NCBI GenBank assembly: GCA_944363525.1
Contig: CALVUF010000001.1
Coordinates: 52,497 to 116,496, forward strand
Direction of reading: 5' to 3'
Source: an uncultured Bacilli bacterium
Lineage (GTDB): Bacteria; Bacillota_I; Bacilli_A; RFN20; CAG-826
Length of the DNA: 64,000 nucleotides
The notes under the pieces were generated by a model. The model was not told the DNA's origin. It searched no databases and worked only from the letters and a program-made list of their open reading frames with translations. The position numbers and the translations under genes were made by a program. This document shows, piece by piece, positions 53,322-61,758 of the stretch (positions within the stretch are counted from its first letter, which is position 1; each line of letters begins with the position of its first letter).

Positions 53322-53963
53322 ATGAAAAGAAAATCGTTGTTGTTGATGCTGCCGTTGATGGCCCTCACTTTCTCTTGCGCCTCCTATGGCTCGAAGATCA
53401 CCTTGGAGGAGGCCACTGAAGTCTACACCGACATCAGCAAACATACCCTCGACTGGAGCGAAGTCGAGAAGTTCACCATGAAGTCAAGCGGGGCTAGCGA
53501 TGCCTTAGTCACTGGCGACAAGGAAAAAGGATTCATCTATACCGAATCCCCGGAGTCCACTGCCTATATCTTCCTCGCCGAGATCGACGGGGAAGAGAAG
53601 ATCGTCACGACTAATGGCGACACCTATACCGTCACCGGAGCCGGTTCCGAATGGGATGCCGGATTCGCTTCCATCGTCAATACCAGCCTGGCCACCTTCC
53701 AGGCCCTTGGACTGACCGCCATGGGCGCCGCCATTCTCGGCGGCGGGCTTAGCGAAGACGCGGTCACGTTCTATTCCAAAGGCGATGGTTCCCTAACGGC
53801 CAAGATGCTGATCGAGGAAGCGGAAACCGTGGTCAGCTTCGATGATTACCGAGTCGTCGAGTTCAGCGGGGAAGATGAAGAGGGCAATGACATGGTCGTT
53901 TCCATCTCTTATGACAAGTGTTCCGCGAAAGCCCCGAAATTAAGCGACTATAAAGCCGCCTAA
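53322..53963 (+). CDS. Lipoprotein of unknown function
   Basis: 213 residues. MKRKSLLLMLPLMALTFSCA has a lipobox (LTFSC). The mature part alternates short beta strands (EKIVTTNGDTYTVTGAG; VVEFSGEDEEGNDMVVSIS) in the manner of LolA/LppX-like or outer-surface lipoproteins. Not assigned to a family. Monocistronic with its own promoter and terminator. Confidence 0.6.
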   Translation: MKRKSLLLMLPLMALTFSCASYGSKITLEEATEVYTDISKHTLDWSEVEKFTMKSSGASDALVTGDKEKGFIYTESPESTAYIFLAEIDGEEKIVTTNGDTYTVTGAGSEWDAGFASIVNTSLATFQALGLTAMGAAILGGGLSEDAVTFYSKGDGSLTAKMLIEEAETVVSFDDYRVVEFSGEDEEGNDMVVSISYDKCSAKAPKLSDYKAA

Positions 53964-53985
53964 TCATCAGCTTATATATTTAAAG

Positions 53986-54010
53986 GCCCTCGGATTGAGG
54001 GTCTTTTTGC
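53986..54010 (+). terminator. Terminator of the lipoprotein gene
   Basis: GGCCCTC-GGATT-GAGGGTC followed by TTTTTGC. Confidence 0.85.
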
Positions 54011-54176
54011 TCGTTATCTAGCTTTTCGAAAGCTTCTCGGAGGTTAGTTTTCCTCTCCTTTTGGAAATTTTGGCTTGGTCGTGGTCGGACTATTTTTGAA
54101 TGTGTTAAGAAAATGCGCATATATTAGGCAATTCATGGCTAGATACATATTTCGATGCATATTCTTGTCTATTGGT

Positions 54177-54196
54177 ATGAATATCTGGATATTCAT
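54177..54196. promoter_or_regulatory. Palindrome upstream of the flavodoxin gene
   Basis: ATGAATATC-TG-GATATTCAT is a perfect 9-bp inverted repeat with a 2-base centre, 77 bp before the flavodoxin start. Possibly a redox or MarR/HxlR-type operator; no regulator is close. Confidence 0.5.
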
Positions 54197-54272
54197 TCTG
54201 GTTATGGTGAGCGATTTCCGGTTGCCCAATCTCCTCCTCGACCTATAATCGAGGCGAAAGGAGCAGATGAAA

Positions 54273-54734
54273 ATGAAAACCCTTATCTGTTATTTCTCAG
54301 CCTCGGGCGAAACGAAGAAAACCGCCGAGGCTTTGGCTTTCGTTTTAGCCGGCGACCTATTCGAGATAACCCCGGTTCCACCCTATAGCGAAGCTGACCT
54401 CAATTGGCGGGATCGCCATTCCCGCTCGACTCTTTTGATGAACGATGAATCGGCCCGTCCGGCCATCAAGGAGGACTATCCCGATTTAAGCGGCTATGAC
54501 CGCCTCCTCATCGGCTTCCCCATTTGGTGGGGCGTTGAGCCGCGGGAGGTCGATACCTTCCTTGACGCGGTGAAACCCGCTTGCCCAATTTACGTCTATG
54601 CCACCTCCGGCGGCTCGCCGATCGAGACGGCGGTAAAGCATCTGAAGGCAACCTATCCTTCCTTGGATATACGCGAGGGAAGATTGCTGAATTTCGGCGT
54701 CAATGAAGAAACGCTGAAAGGCTGGATCGAATGA
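54273..54734 (+). CDS. Flavodoxin-like protein
   Basis: 153 residues from ATG 54273 (GAAAGGAGCAG at suitable distance; the ATG at 54267 is too close to it). FMN phosphate loop YFSASGETKKTAEAL, YDRLLIGFPIWWGVEPREVD and YVYATSGGSPI are the usual flavodoxin signatures. Likely a low-potential electron carrier or quinone reductase-type enzyme. The stop overlaps the CMD-cupin start (ATGA), pairing the two. Confidence 0.85.
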   Translation: MKTLICYFSASGETKKTAEALAFVLAGDLFEITPVPPYSEADLNWRDRHSRSTLLMNDESARPAIKEDYPDLSGYDRLLIGFPIWWGVEPREVDTFLDAVKPACPIYVYATSGGSPIETAVKHLKATYPSLDIREGRLLNFGVNEETLKGWIE

Positions 54735-55455
54735 AGCAGACCGCTGGAAGAAAGGGCTGGGGGACTTAGCCCCCAAATTCGCCGAGCTCAATGATGACGT
54801 CTTATTCGGCGAGGTGTGGTCTAGGACCGATAAATTGGATCTCAAGACCCGTTGCATCGTCACCGTCGTCTGCTTGTTAGCCAAAGGGATCACCGATAAC
54901 TCGCTCAAATACCATATCGAGAACGCCAAGAAGCATGGGGTCAGCAAGGTCGAGATGGTCGAGATTATCACCCACGCCGCCTTCTACGTCGGCTGGCCCA
55001 ACGCCTGGGCCGTCTTCCCCCTGGTCCGGGAAGCCTATGCCGAAGATAAGCCCGCCTATGAGCCGATGTTCGGTCTTGGAGAGCCTAATGACGGATTTGC
55101 TCAATATTTCGATGGGCAAAGTTATCTTAATCCTCTCAATAAGGACGGGGTCTTCTTCGCCAACGTCACCTTCGAGCCGGGGTGCCGGAACCACTGGCAC
55201 GTCCATCAAGCCAAGGAAGGCGGGGGGCAGATATTGCTCGTGACCGATGGGGAAGGCTATTACCAGGAATGGGGGAAGCCGGCTCGGAAATTACATCCCG
55301 GCGATGTCGTCTACATCGCCCCGGGGATCAAACATTGGCATGGGGCAAGTAAGGACGAATGGTTCGCCCACCTTTCACTCGAGGTGCCGGGGATTGATTG
55401 CCATAATGAATGGCTTGAACCGGTGAAGGAAGAGGAATACCAAGCGCTTCAATAA
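54731..55455 (+). pseudogene. Carboxymuconolactone-decarboxylase-like/cupin fusion, frameshifted at its 5' end
   Basis: From the ATG at 54731 the frame breaks after two codons; one extra base near 54735-54738 restores DRWKKGLGDLAPKFAELNDD and then VLFGEVWSRTDKLDLKTRCI. The CMD domain follows (HIENAKKHGVSKVEMVEIITH; YVGWPNAW) and from ~residue 120 a cupin (FEPGCRNHWHVHQA; GEGYYQEWGKPA; IAPGIKHWHG). The GTG at 54814 could start a shorter product lacking ~28 residues. Such fusions pair with flavodoxin genes and may be peroxidase-like reductases. Either a real pseudogene or a sequence error. Confidence 0.7.
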
Positions 55456-55486
55456 AGGAAAAGCCGTCGTCATAGGCGGCTTTTTA
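55403..55486 (+). repeat. Cupin tail plus terminator, copy A
   Basis: End of the cupin gene (AATGAATGGCTTGAACCGGT) and the AAGCCGTCGTCATAGGCGGC-TTTTT terminator. Homologous segments occur at 57450 (B) and 57719 (C). Confidence 0.8.
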
Positions 55487-55749
55487 ATAAACATTTGGGT
55501 GAAAACAGGCAACATTTGTAAGTAGTGTGGCCCGCTTCCAATTAACCGCGAACGAGTTGGAAAGCCGAATCATGAATTTTTGATCGTTCTCGTAATAAAG
55601 GGGGAGGCAACGCGAATAAGCACAGGAGTTCAGTTAATTATGTACTTATTTATGTTTTGAACATGTTGGACGCTTAATCGGTTTTAACGAGCGCATCGCC
55701 AATATTTTCATTAATCGTTAGGGTTATGTGACAAAGCCTCTTCCATTTC
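55487..55749. other. Intergenic stretch before the AbiE cassette
   Basis: No gene is visible in about 260 bases of AT-rich DNA. Nothing but weak -10-like sequences stands out before the operator at 55750. Confidence 0.3.
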
Positions 55750-55779
55750 CGTTGAAAAAAGAATATAGTTTTGTCAACG
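55750..55779. promoter_or_regulatory. AbiE operator-like inverted repeat, copy 1
   Basis: CGTTGAAAA...TTTGTCAACG lies 10 bp before the AbiEi start. A second copy with perfect 9-bp arms lies at 57659-57688. AbiEi proteins repress their promoter through inverted repeats, so this is the likely operator. Confidence 0.55.
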
Positions 55780-55789
55780 AGGTATTGTT

Positions 55790-56425
55790 GTGGTTAGGCC
55801 AAATTATCTAAATGAGATCAAAAATCGAATCTCCGCTTCCGAAAACGGATCCGTTTTTGTCGCTTCCGATTTCGCCGACATCACCGACAAAAAGACGGTA
55901 AGCGTCGAATTGACGCGTCTTGAAAACGACCGTTTTATCAAACGAGTGCTACGTGGCGTTTACTATAAGCCCCAATACAACGATTTTTTGAAAGAGTATC
56001 TTGTTCCCGCTCCGGACAACGTGGCCCATGCGATTGCCCGCAATTTTGGGTGGAGGATTATCCCGTGTGGAGACACGGCTCTCAATTTGCTGACTTTATC
56101 GACGCAAGTCCCGGCCGTTTGGCTTTATGTCAGCGACGGGGCGTATAAAGAATATTCTTACGACAATACCATCATTCGCTTCAAAAGGACGACGAACAAA
56201 GATATATCGGGACTCTTTTATAAAACCGCATTGACCGTTCAAGCGTTAAAAGCGTTGGGGAAGGACAAGACCGATGAAACGGTGATCAGGAAATTGCGGA
56301 ATTTATTGTCGGCCGAGGAAAAAACAACGATGCTTCAGGAAGCAAAGTCTGTAACTTCCTGGGTCTACGAATACATAAAAGAAATTTGTGGGGATCAAAA
56401 TGAGAAACATCGCAAAAACCAATGA
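55790..56425 (+). CDS. AbiEi-family antitoxin (DUF6088-like)
   Basis: 211 residues from a GTG at 55790. The N-terminal wHTH (NGSVFVASDFADITDKKTVS; VELTRLENDRFIKRVLRGVY) and the body (NVAHAIARNFGWRIIPCGDTALNLL; VWLYVSDG) match the AbiEi/DUF6088 transcriptional-repressor antitoxins of type IV toxin-antitoxin systems. Its 3' end overlaps the toxin gene by 26 bp. More AT-rich than the flanks; part of an inserted cassette. Confidence 0.82.
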   Translation: MVRPNYLNEIKNRISASENGSVFVASDFADITDKKTVSVELTRLENDRFIKRVLRGVYYKPQYNDFLKEYLVPAPDNVAHAIARNFGWRIIPCGDTALNLLTLSTQVPAVWLYVSDGAYKEYSYDNTIIRFKRTTNKDISGLFYKTALTVQALKALGKDKTDETVIRKLRNLLSAEEKTTMLQEAKSVTSWVYEYIKEICGDQNEKHRKNQ

Positions 56426-57400
56426 AGGCAACAGGATTGCACTTTTCCACAATACGGCGGCCAAAATGGGCATGACGGATGCCATTGTCGAAAAGGATTT
56501 TTGGGTATGCTACATGCTCGATTACCTCTTTCACCGTTGCTTCTGGAAAGATAAGTTCGCATTCAAAGGCGGTACGAGCCTATCGAAAGCCTATGATCTA
56601 ATCGAACGGTTTTCGGAAGATATTGATCTTATTCTCGATTGGCGTGTTCTCGGATATGGTATTAATGAACCGTGGGAGCAGCGCAGCAACACCAAACAGG
56701 ACGCGTTCAACAAAGAAGCAAATGCCCGCGCGGAAGCCTTTTTGCGCGATACTTTCCTACCCGCGATCGCTGCCGATCTGACTGCCGAACTCGGAGATAA
56801 TATACATTGCCTAATCGATGACGATGACCCACAAACGGTAAAGATCATATATATCCCCACAGTTTTTCCGATCAATCTATCCTTCAGGAAATTCGCCTTG
56901 AAATCGGCGCATTGGCCGCTTGGACTCCGGTTAAATACGCGACGATTACACCCTATGTCGCCAAACAATATGCCAGACTTTTTAAACAGCCTTCAACCGA
57001 AGTTTTGACCGTTTTGCCAGAACGCACATTCTGGGAAAAGGTCACGATTTTGCACCGAGAGGCGTTTCGACCGAAGGACCGCCCCTTCCCGTTAAGATAT
57101 TCGCGGCATTATTACGATCTGTATCGAATGATGGCTACTCCTGTAAAAGATAAAGCTTTGCAGGACGACGATCTGTTGGAACGCGTTGTGCGGTTCAAAG
57201 ATAAATTTTACCGTTGCCCGTGGGCAAGATACGATCTAGCAAAGCGTGGCACGATGAAATTATTGCCGCCCGAATACAATGTCGGAAAACTCCGCTCGGA
57301 TTATGAGCATATGCAAAATATGCTATTTGGGGAGAAGCCGAAGCTCGAAGAGATTATGGATGCGATGGCACGGTTGGAACGGGAAATAAACTCAATCTAA
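56400..57400 (+). pseudogene. AbiEii nucleotidyltransferase toxin, broken by one-base frameshift
   Basis: Start ATG 56400 (GGGGATCAAA upstream). The first part has the AbiEii core: GMTDAIVEKDFWVCYMLDYL, FKGGTSLSKAYDLIERFSED and IDLILDW, the G-G-T-S-L-x-K and D-x-D motifs of the nucleotidyltransferase. Near the T5 run at 56863-56867 the frame shifts by one; restoring a T continues as SDQSILQEIRLEIGALAAWT and LPERTFWEKVTILHREAFRP to the stop at 57400. The intact protein would be ~333 residues, the usual size. As read, the toxin is truncated after ~155 residues, but its catalytic half is intact. Confidence 0.78.
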
Positions 57401-57449
57401 CCGGAGACACTTCATTAAACGAAACCGAATATTCTTATCGGCGGTATTC

Positions 57450-57535
57450 GCTCGATGAATGGCTCGAACCGGTGAACGAAGAGGAATACCAAGCGCTGAA
57501 ATAGAGGAAAAGCCGTCGTCATAGGCGGCTTTTTT
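57450..57535 (+). repeat. Cupin tail plus terminator, copy B
   Basis: CGATGAATGGCTCGAACCGG through GAGGAATACCAAGCGCTGAA and the same AAGCCGTCGTCATAGGCGGC terminator as copy A, 50 bp after the AbiEii stop. The peptide frame and its stop are retained. Confidence 0.85.
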
Positions 57536-57658
57536 TGAACTTATATGTTTGTCTCTGCTATGTATTTAGTACGGCGCCAAATTGGTTTATTCGATAATCC
57601 GAATCGTTGGAGATTGCTCTCGACACTGGGTCTTGCAAGCGAATGAACAGTTAGATTC

Positions 57659-57688
57659 CGTTGAAAAAAGAATACAGTCTTTTCAACG
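57659..57688. promoter_or_regulatory. AbiE operator-like inverted repeat, copy 2 (orphan)
   Basis: CGTTGAAAA-AAGAATACAGTC-TTTTCAACG, perfect 9-bp arms. It matches copy 1 but is followed by no gene, only the third cupin tail. Confidence 0.6.
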
Positions 57689-57718
57689 GGTGATTTGAGG
57701 CACTTCTTAAAACCGCAT

Positions 57719-57803
57719 TCGATTGATGAATGGATCGTGCCGGTCAAGAAAGAAGACAACAAGCGCTTCAATAAAGGAAAACCGTCATCGTAGGCGGCTT
57801 TTG
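57719..57803 (+). repeat. Cupin tail plus terminator, copy C
   Basis: GATTGATGAATGGATCGTGC, then AAGCGCTTCAATAAAGGAAA and a diverged GTCATCGTAGGCGGC-TTTT terminator. It ends the series of three. Confidence 0.75.
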
Positions 57804-57829
57804 ATTATATAAAGTGATATAATCTAGGG

Positions 57830-57897
57830 TTCACTTCTATTCTACTTCTATCACTACTTCTAACCAACTTCTATCGAGCTTAGAAGTAACTTCTAAG
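57830..57897. repeat. ACTTCTA repeat array with a palindrome
   Basis: ACTTCTA occurs at about 57833, 57844, 57855 and 57867, spaced 10-12 bp, followed by CTTAGAAGT-A-ACTTCTAAG (57879-57897), a perfect 9-bp inverted repeat. One-turn spacing is what a repeated binding site would show, but it lies between two 3' ends. Confidence 0.5.
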
Positions 57898-57927
57898 TAT
57901 CGCAAGTTAAGAAAACCCTTTCGGGCC

Positions 57928-59511
57928 TTATACCTTATCCTTGAAGGCGGAGTCATCGACTTTCCCGACCGCGGTCCGGGGGAGTTTGTCGATGAAGCGG
58001 ATTGACTTAGGTTTGTAATAAACCGGCAGCTTCTTATTTATGCTTTCGCGTATCCGTTGCTCAATGGTTTCTAATGAGTCCGCGCACGCGTGATGCTTAA
58101 CCAAGACTATGTTCAGCACTTGACCGAGCTTAGGGTCAGGGACGGCATAACAATAGGCCTCGTAAATCCCTTCGTCTTCTAAGCAAAGCCTTTCTAAGTC
58201 AGCCGGGCAGACGATGACCCCGTTGACCTTGGCGATCCGCCTTAGCCGGGCCCGGAAGTGGAGATAGCCTTCCTCATCAAGATAGCCTAAGTCCCGGGTC
58301 AAGACGTATTTAATCCCGTCGATGACCTTGAAGCTTTTCTCCGTCAGCTCCGGATCCTCAAAATAGCCATTCATCAAGGTGGGGCCGGCTATCGCGACCT
58401 CCCCTTCTTGATTCGCCCCAAGCGGTTCCCCGGTCTCCAGATCGAGGATGATCTCCTTTAAGCCCCTTAAGGGTTTGCCAACCGTTCCCCGCTTGGCGGA
58501 GAAATCGGAATTGACGTTGGTGACGGTGACGGTCTCGGTCAAGCCATAGCCTTCGTGAAGCCGGCATTTTGAACCGGATTTTTCGGCTAATTCATCGAAA
58601 CGGTCCAACAAGGAATCGGATACCGAATCACCCCCGACGAAGGCGGCGATCAAATTCTTGATGGCCTTGCCGGCGAACTTGGGATTATGGAGCAAGGCGT
58701 TATATAAGGCCGGGACCCCGATGATGATGTTGGCTTGGTTTTTCCGCATCCTTTTGATCGCGGCTTTGCTATGGAACTTGAGGTCTAAGACGGCGGTGCC
58801 GGCGACTTGGATCGGCAAGCAGACCCCCATAGCCAGGCCAAAGCCATGGAAAAGGGGGATGACGGTGTACATCTTCGCTTCACGCCCGTCCTCGATATCG
58901 ACGATCTCATGGCCTCGGCTCGCTAACTCGGCGATGGCGGCGCTGCTGAGCATGATGATCTTCGGCTCGCCATTGGTCCCGCCGGAATTGAGGTAGACCG
59001 AGGTGGCGCTCGGGTCTTTAGAGGAACGGCTGGCCTTTATTTCTTTTAACTTGGCTAAGGGATAGGCTTTCTTTAGTTTTCCGGCTTTTAAGGCGGCTAA
59101 TCCTTTCATCAATGGATTCCCGACCGCATAGGGGTTGACCGAAAGGATTTGGACATTCGGGCAAGAAGCGGCGATCCGCTCGGCATCGATATTAAGGCAG
59201 ATAAGGGCCTTGGCCTTGGCTTTATCCAAAAATCCCGAAAGCTGGTCATCGGGGGTCAGCGGATGAATTAAATAGGCGATGGCCCCGAGGTAATCAAGGG
59301 CATAGAGGACATAGACCGCATGGACGCAGTTGGGGAGATTCATCGCCACCACGTCGTTTTCTTTCACTCCGAGCCCAGCGAGCTTATTGGCCGCCTTATA
59401 TACTTCCTTCAATAACCTTTCGTAGGTTATCGCGGCATATTCGAACCTTAAGGCGATGCCCTTGGGGTTATAGGCGGCGGAGGCGGCGAGTTGATCGAAT
59501 ATCTTTTCCAT
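57928..59511 (-). CDS. AMP-binding acyl-CoA synthetase / acid-CoA ligase
   Basis: 527 residues. P-loop motif NSGGTNGEPKIIMLS, A5 GYGLTETVTVTNV, A7-like VLTRDLGYLDEEGYLHF, A8 RLRRIAKVNGVIV, and the catalytic Lys in RTAVGKVDD near the C-terminus. Activates a carboxylic acid with ATP and joins it to CoA; acyl chain length is not evident. Ten bp after the DUF1624 gene; a fatty-acid or exopolysaccharide acylation role is possible. Confidence 0.88.
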   Translation of the reverse strand: MEKIFDQLAASAAYNPKGIALRFEYAAITYERLLKEVYKAANKLAGLGVKENDVVAMNLPNCVHAVYVLYALDYLGAIAYLIHPLTPDDQLSGFLDKAKAKALICLNIDAERIAASCPNVQILSVNPYAVGNPLMKGLAALKAGKLKKAYPLAKLKEIKASRSSKDPSATSVYLNSGGTNGEPKIIMLSSAAIAELASRGHEIVDIEDGREAKMYTVIPLFHGFGLAMGVCLPIQVAGTAVLDLKFHSKAAIKRMRKNQANIIIGVPALYNALLHNPKFAGKAIKNLIAAFVGGDSVSDSLLDRFDELAEKSGSKCRLHEGYGLTETVTVTNVNSDFSAKRGTVGKPLRGLKEIILDLETGEPLGANQEGEVAIAGPTLMNGYFEDPELTEKSFKVIDGIKYVLTRDLGYLDEEGYLHFRARLRRIAKVNGVIVCPADLERLCLEDEGIYEAYCYAVPDPKLGQVLNIVLVKHHACADSLETIEQRIRESINKKLPVYYKPKSIRFIDKLPRTAVGKVDDSAFKDKV

Positions 59512-59521
59512 GTTTACTTCC

Positions 59522-60391
59522 TTATAGGCGATACCCTAATCCTAAGCAGACGAAGAGGAGGATAAGGGCGAGGAGAGGTTGGTGCAAGAGGTAGATTAAA
59601 GCGCTATGCCTACCGCAGAAGCCGAACGGCTCAGCATAACGAAGCCCTGGCAAATAGGACTTCTTCTTGGCATAGAGGGTTTTCCCGACGAAGGCCCCGA
59701 TGAACAATAAGGCGATGACCGGCAACGGGCGGATATAATCGCCCCCGGCCCCGGCTTGGCCGATGAAAAGGCGGAACAGATGGGGCAAGACGTCAGAGGG
59801 ATCAGCATAGCCAACGGGATTGCTATCCATCAGCATGCAGCAGAGGAAGACGAAATAGAGCCCGATCCCTAAATCCAGCCACTTATCCTTGGAGAAATGA
59901 TCTTTAATGCAATAGAGGAGATGGGCGATGAAAAGGCTATCGAGCATCCCGAAATATATATACATGCTCGGGTCTTCAATCGCCACGCCTAAGCCGAAGA
60001 AGGCTAGCTTGATGATCATCGCGAAGGCAAAGAGGATCCCGGTCCGTTTCCAGTTATTACGCGAAAAGGTGCAGCAGATGCCGCTAAGCAGGACGAAGAC
60101 CCCGACGAAGAGGATGTGGGCGGCATCCCGTAAAGGGAAACCGCCGATGGGTAAGCCTTCATAGAAGCAGAAGTTGCCGAACTCCGCCATCGCTCGAACT
60201 GGCTCAATGCCGATAATCGAGTAATTGGAGGCGACCGACTTCAAGATACCCGGGAGCATCGCCAAATCGACGCAGAGGTGGTCGAAGATCATAAGCAGGA
60301 TCGCGAGCCCGCGCAGGAAATCGATCTCGGGAATCCGGTTCCTTTTCCTTTCTTTCCTCAAGGCGGCCTTGCTTAAATCCATAGCCTGCAT
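59522..60391 (-). CDS. DUF1624-family membrane acyltransferase-like protein
   Basis: 289 residues, about eight hydrophobic segments. RIPEIDFLRGLAILLMIFDH with the R-G-x-x-x-x-x-M-x-x-x-D/H pattern, FVLLSGICCTFSRNNWKR and the terminal HSALIYLLHQP are the DUF1624 (heparan-alpha-glucosaminide acetyltransferase-like) marks. The family moves acyl groups across the membrane. The first ATG at 60391 is kept; another is 3 codons in. Likely transcribed with the ligase. Confidence 0.8.
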   Translation of the reverse strand: MQAMDLSKAALRKERKRNRIPEIDFLRGLAILLMIFDHLCVDLAMLPGILKSVASNYSIIGIEPVRAMAEFGNFCFYEGLPIGGFPLRDAAHILFVGVFVLLSGICCTFSRNNWKRTGILFAFAMIIKLAFFGLGVAIEDPSMYIYFGMLDSLFIAHLLYCIKDHFSKDKWLDLGIGLYFVFLCCMLMDSNPVGYADPSDVLPHLFRLFIGQAGAGGDYIRPLPVIALLFIGAFVGKTLYAKKKSYLPGLRYAEPFGFCGRHSALIYLLHQPLLALILLFVCLGLGYRL

Positions 60392-60453
60392 ATCTTAATG
60401 GAGCGACGGCTATTTTGCACCCTTTTCCCGTCTCGAGGGCGATAAAATATTTC

Positions 60454-60482
60454 TTGCATAGGCTAGGGGGTGTCTCTATAAT
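60454..60482 (+). promoter_or_regulatory. Promoter of tRNA-Thr
   Basis: TTGCAT (60454-60459), 17-bp spacer, TATAAT (60477-60482), 29 bp upstream of the tRNA 5' end. Confidence 0.75.
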
Positions 60483-60511
60483 ACCGCTTGCGCACCGATA
60501 GATGCGTTACC

Positions 60512-60585
60512 GCCCTCATAGTTCAGCGGTAGAACGGATCCATGGTAAGGATCAGACCTCTTTTCGACTAAGGGTGAGGGCACCA
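60512..60585 (+). tRNA. tRNA-Thr (anticodon GGU), CCA encoded
   Basis: GCCCTCA pairs with TGAGGGC; D arm GTTC...GAAC; anticodon arm GATCC-ATGGTAA-GGATC gives GGU for threonine; T arm CTCTT-TTCGACT-AAGGG (with one G-U); discriminator A and CCA are encoded. 74 bases, standard form. Confidence 0.95.
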
Positions 60586-60597
60586 CGAAGAACAATC

Positions 60598-60618
60598 GGC
60601 CGGGAAACCGGCCTTTTT
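60598..60618 (+). terminator. Terminator after tRNA-Thr
   Basis: GGCCGG-GAAA-CCGGCC followed by TTTTTTC. Confidence 0.9.
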
Positions 60619-60668
60619 TCGTCGTTTATCCCCTTGAAAAATTAGCCATCCATCGTAATATTCTTCCT

Positions 60669-61712
60669 ATGAAACCAATACGAATCCGCATGCTCTCGGC
60701 CGCGACCTCGGTCGAGGGTCAAGGGGTGGGCTCGGCCTATTTGGAACAGGTGGCCTTGGTCAAGCAAATACCGGAATTCCAAATCCTTTTAAAAGGCGAT
60801 AAAGGCAAAGCCCAAATCAACCACGTCCATACGGTCAACCCCTCTTTCTATCTCCGGATGGGACGAAAGACTGTCAACGTTTGCTACGTCCATTTCCTCC
60901 CAACCACTTTGGATGGGTCGATCAAATTGCCCAAGCCGATCTTCGCCATCTTCAAATGGTATGTCAAAAAGTTCTATAAGAAGGCCGATGAGATCGTGGT
61001 GGTCAACCCGATCTTCATTAAGCCCCTTATCGAACTGGGAATTAAGGAGGAAAACATCACCTACATCCCTAATTACGTTTCCCCTGACGCCTTCCATCCT
61101 CTTTCTTTAGAGGAAAAGCAAGCGATCCGGGAAAAACTCGGGATCAAGAAAGACGCCTTCGTGGTCTTAGGGGTGGGGCAGGTCCAGACCCGGAAAGGGG
61201 TCCTGGACTTCATCGAGGTCGCCAAAGCCAACCCCGCCGTCCAATTCGTCTGGGCCGGGGGATTCAGCTTCGGGAAGATGACCGATGGGTATAAGGAACT
61301 GAAGAAGGTGATGGATAACCCGCCGCCTAACGTCAAGTTCCTTGGCATCGTCAAACGGGAGCAGATGAATGAGGTGTATAACGCCAGCGACCTCCTGTTC
61401 ATGCCGAGTTACAATGAATTGTTCCCGATGTCGATATTAGAGGCCGCCTCCTGCGGCGTCCCCTTCCTCTTACGCGACCTCGATCTATATAAAGACATCC
61501 TCTTCGACGATTACCTTAAAGGAAAGGACAACGAGGAATTCGCCTCCCTCATCAAGAAGTTATCCGCGGATAGAGAAGCTTATGAGAAAGCCCGGCTTCA
61601 AGCCGATAACATCGCCGCTTACTATTGCCTTGGCCACGTCAAGCAGCTTTGGCGCGATTACTACCCCCGGATCATCGATAAGTGGAGCGCGGACAAACCG
61701 ATTAGGCAATAA
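60669..61712 (+). CDS. GT4 glycosyltransferase, glycolipid synthase-like
   Basis: 347 residues, no signal or membrane helix. The N-terminal acceptor domain has GQGVGSAYLEQVALV; the C-terminal nucleotide-sugar domain has VVLGVGQVQTRKGVLDFIEV, KFLGIVKREQMNEVYNASDL and the E-x7-E motif in NELFPMSILEAASCGVPFLL, followed by RDLDLYKDIL. The latter ending resembles diacylglycerol glucosyltransferases/CpoA of streptococci and Acholeplasma, so a membrane glycolipid role is likely. Sugar donor not evident. Confidence 0.8.
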   Translation: MKPIRIRMLSAATSVEGQGVGSAYLEQVALVKQIPEFQILLKGDKGKAQINHVHTVNPSFYLRMGRKTVNVCYVHFLPTTLDGSIKLPKPIFAIFKWYVKKFYKKADEIVVVNPIFIKPLIELGIKEENITYIPNYVSPDAFHPLSLEEKQAIREKLGIKKDAFVVLGVGQVQTRKGVLDFIEVAKANPAVQFVWAGGFSFGKMTDGYKELKKVMDNPPPNVKFLGIVKREQMNEVYNASDLLFMPSYNELFPMSILEAASCGVPFLLRDLDLYKDILFDDYLKGKDNEEFASLIKKLSADREAYEKARLQADNIAAYYCLGHVKQLWRDYYPRIIDKWSADKPIRQ

Positions 61713-61758
61713 GCCGACTAACCACTATAATTAACAAGCCAAAGGAGCCATTCATTAT

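Noticed and set aside
55790..57400. Transposon or insertion sequence carrying AbiE
   Set aside because: No transposase, terminal inverted repeat or short target duplication is seen; the flanks are long duplicated gene tails.
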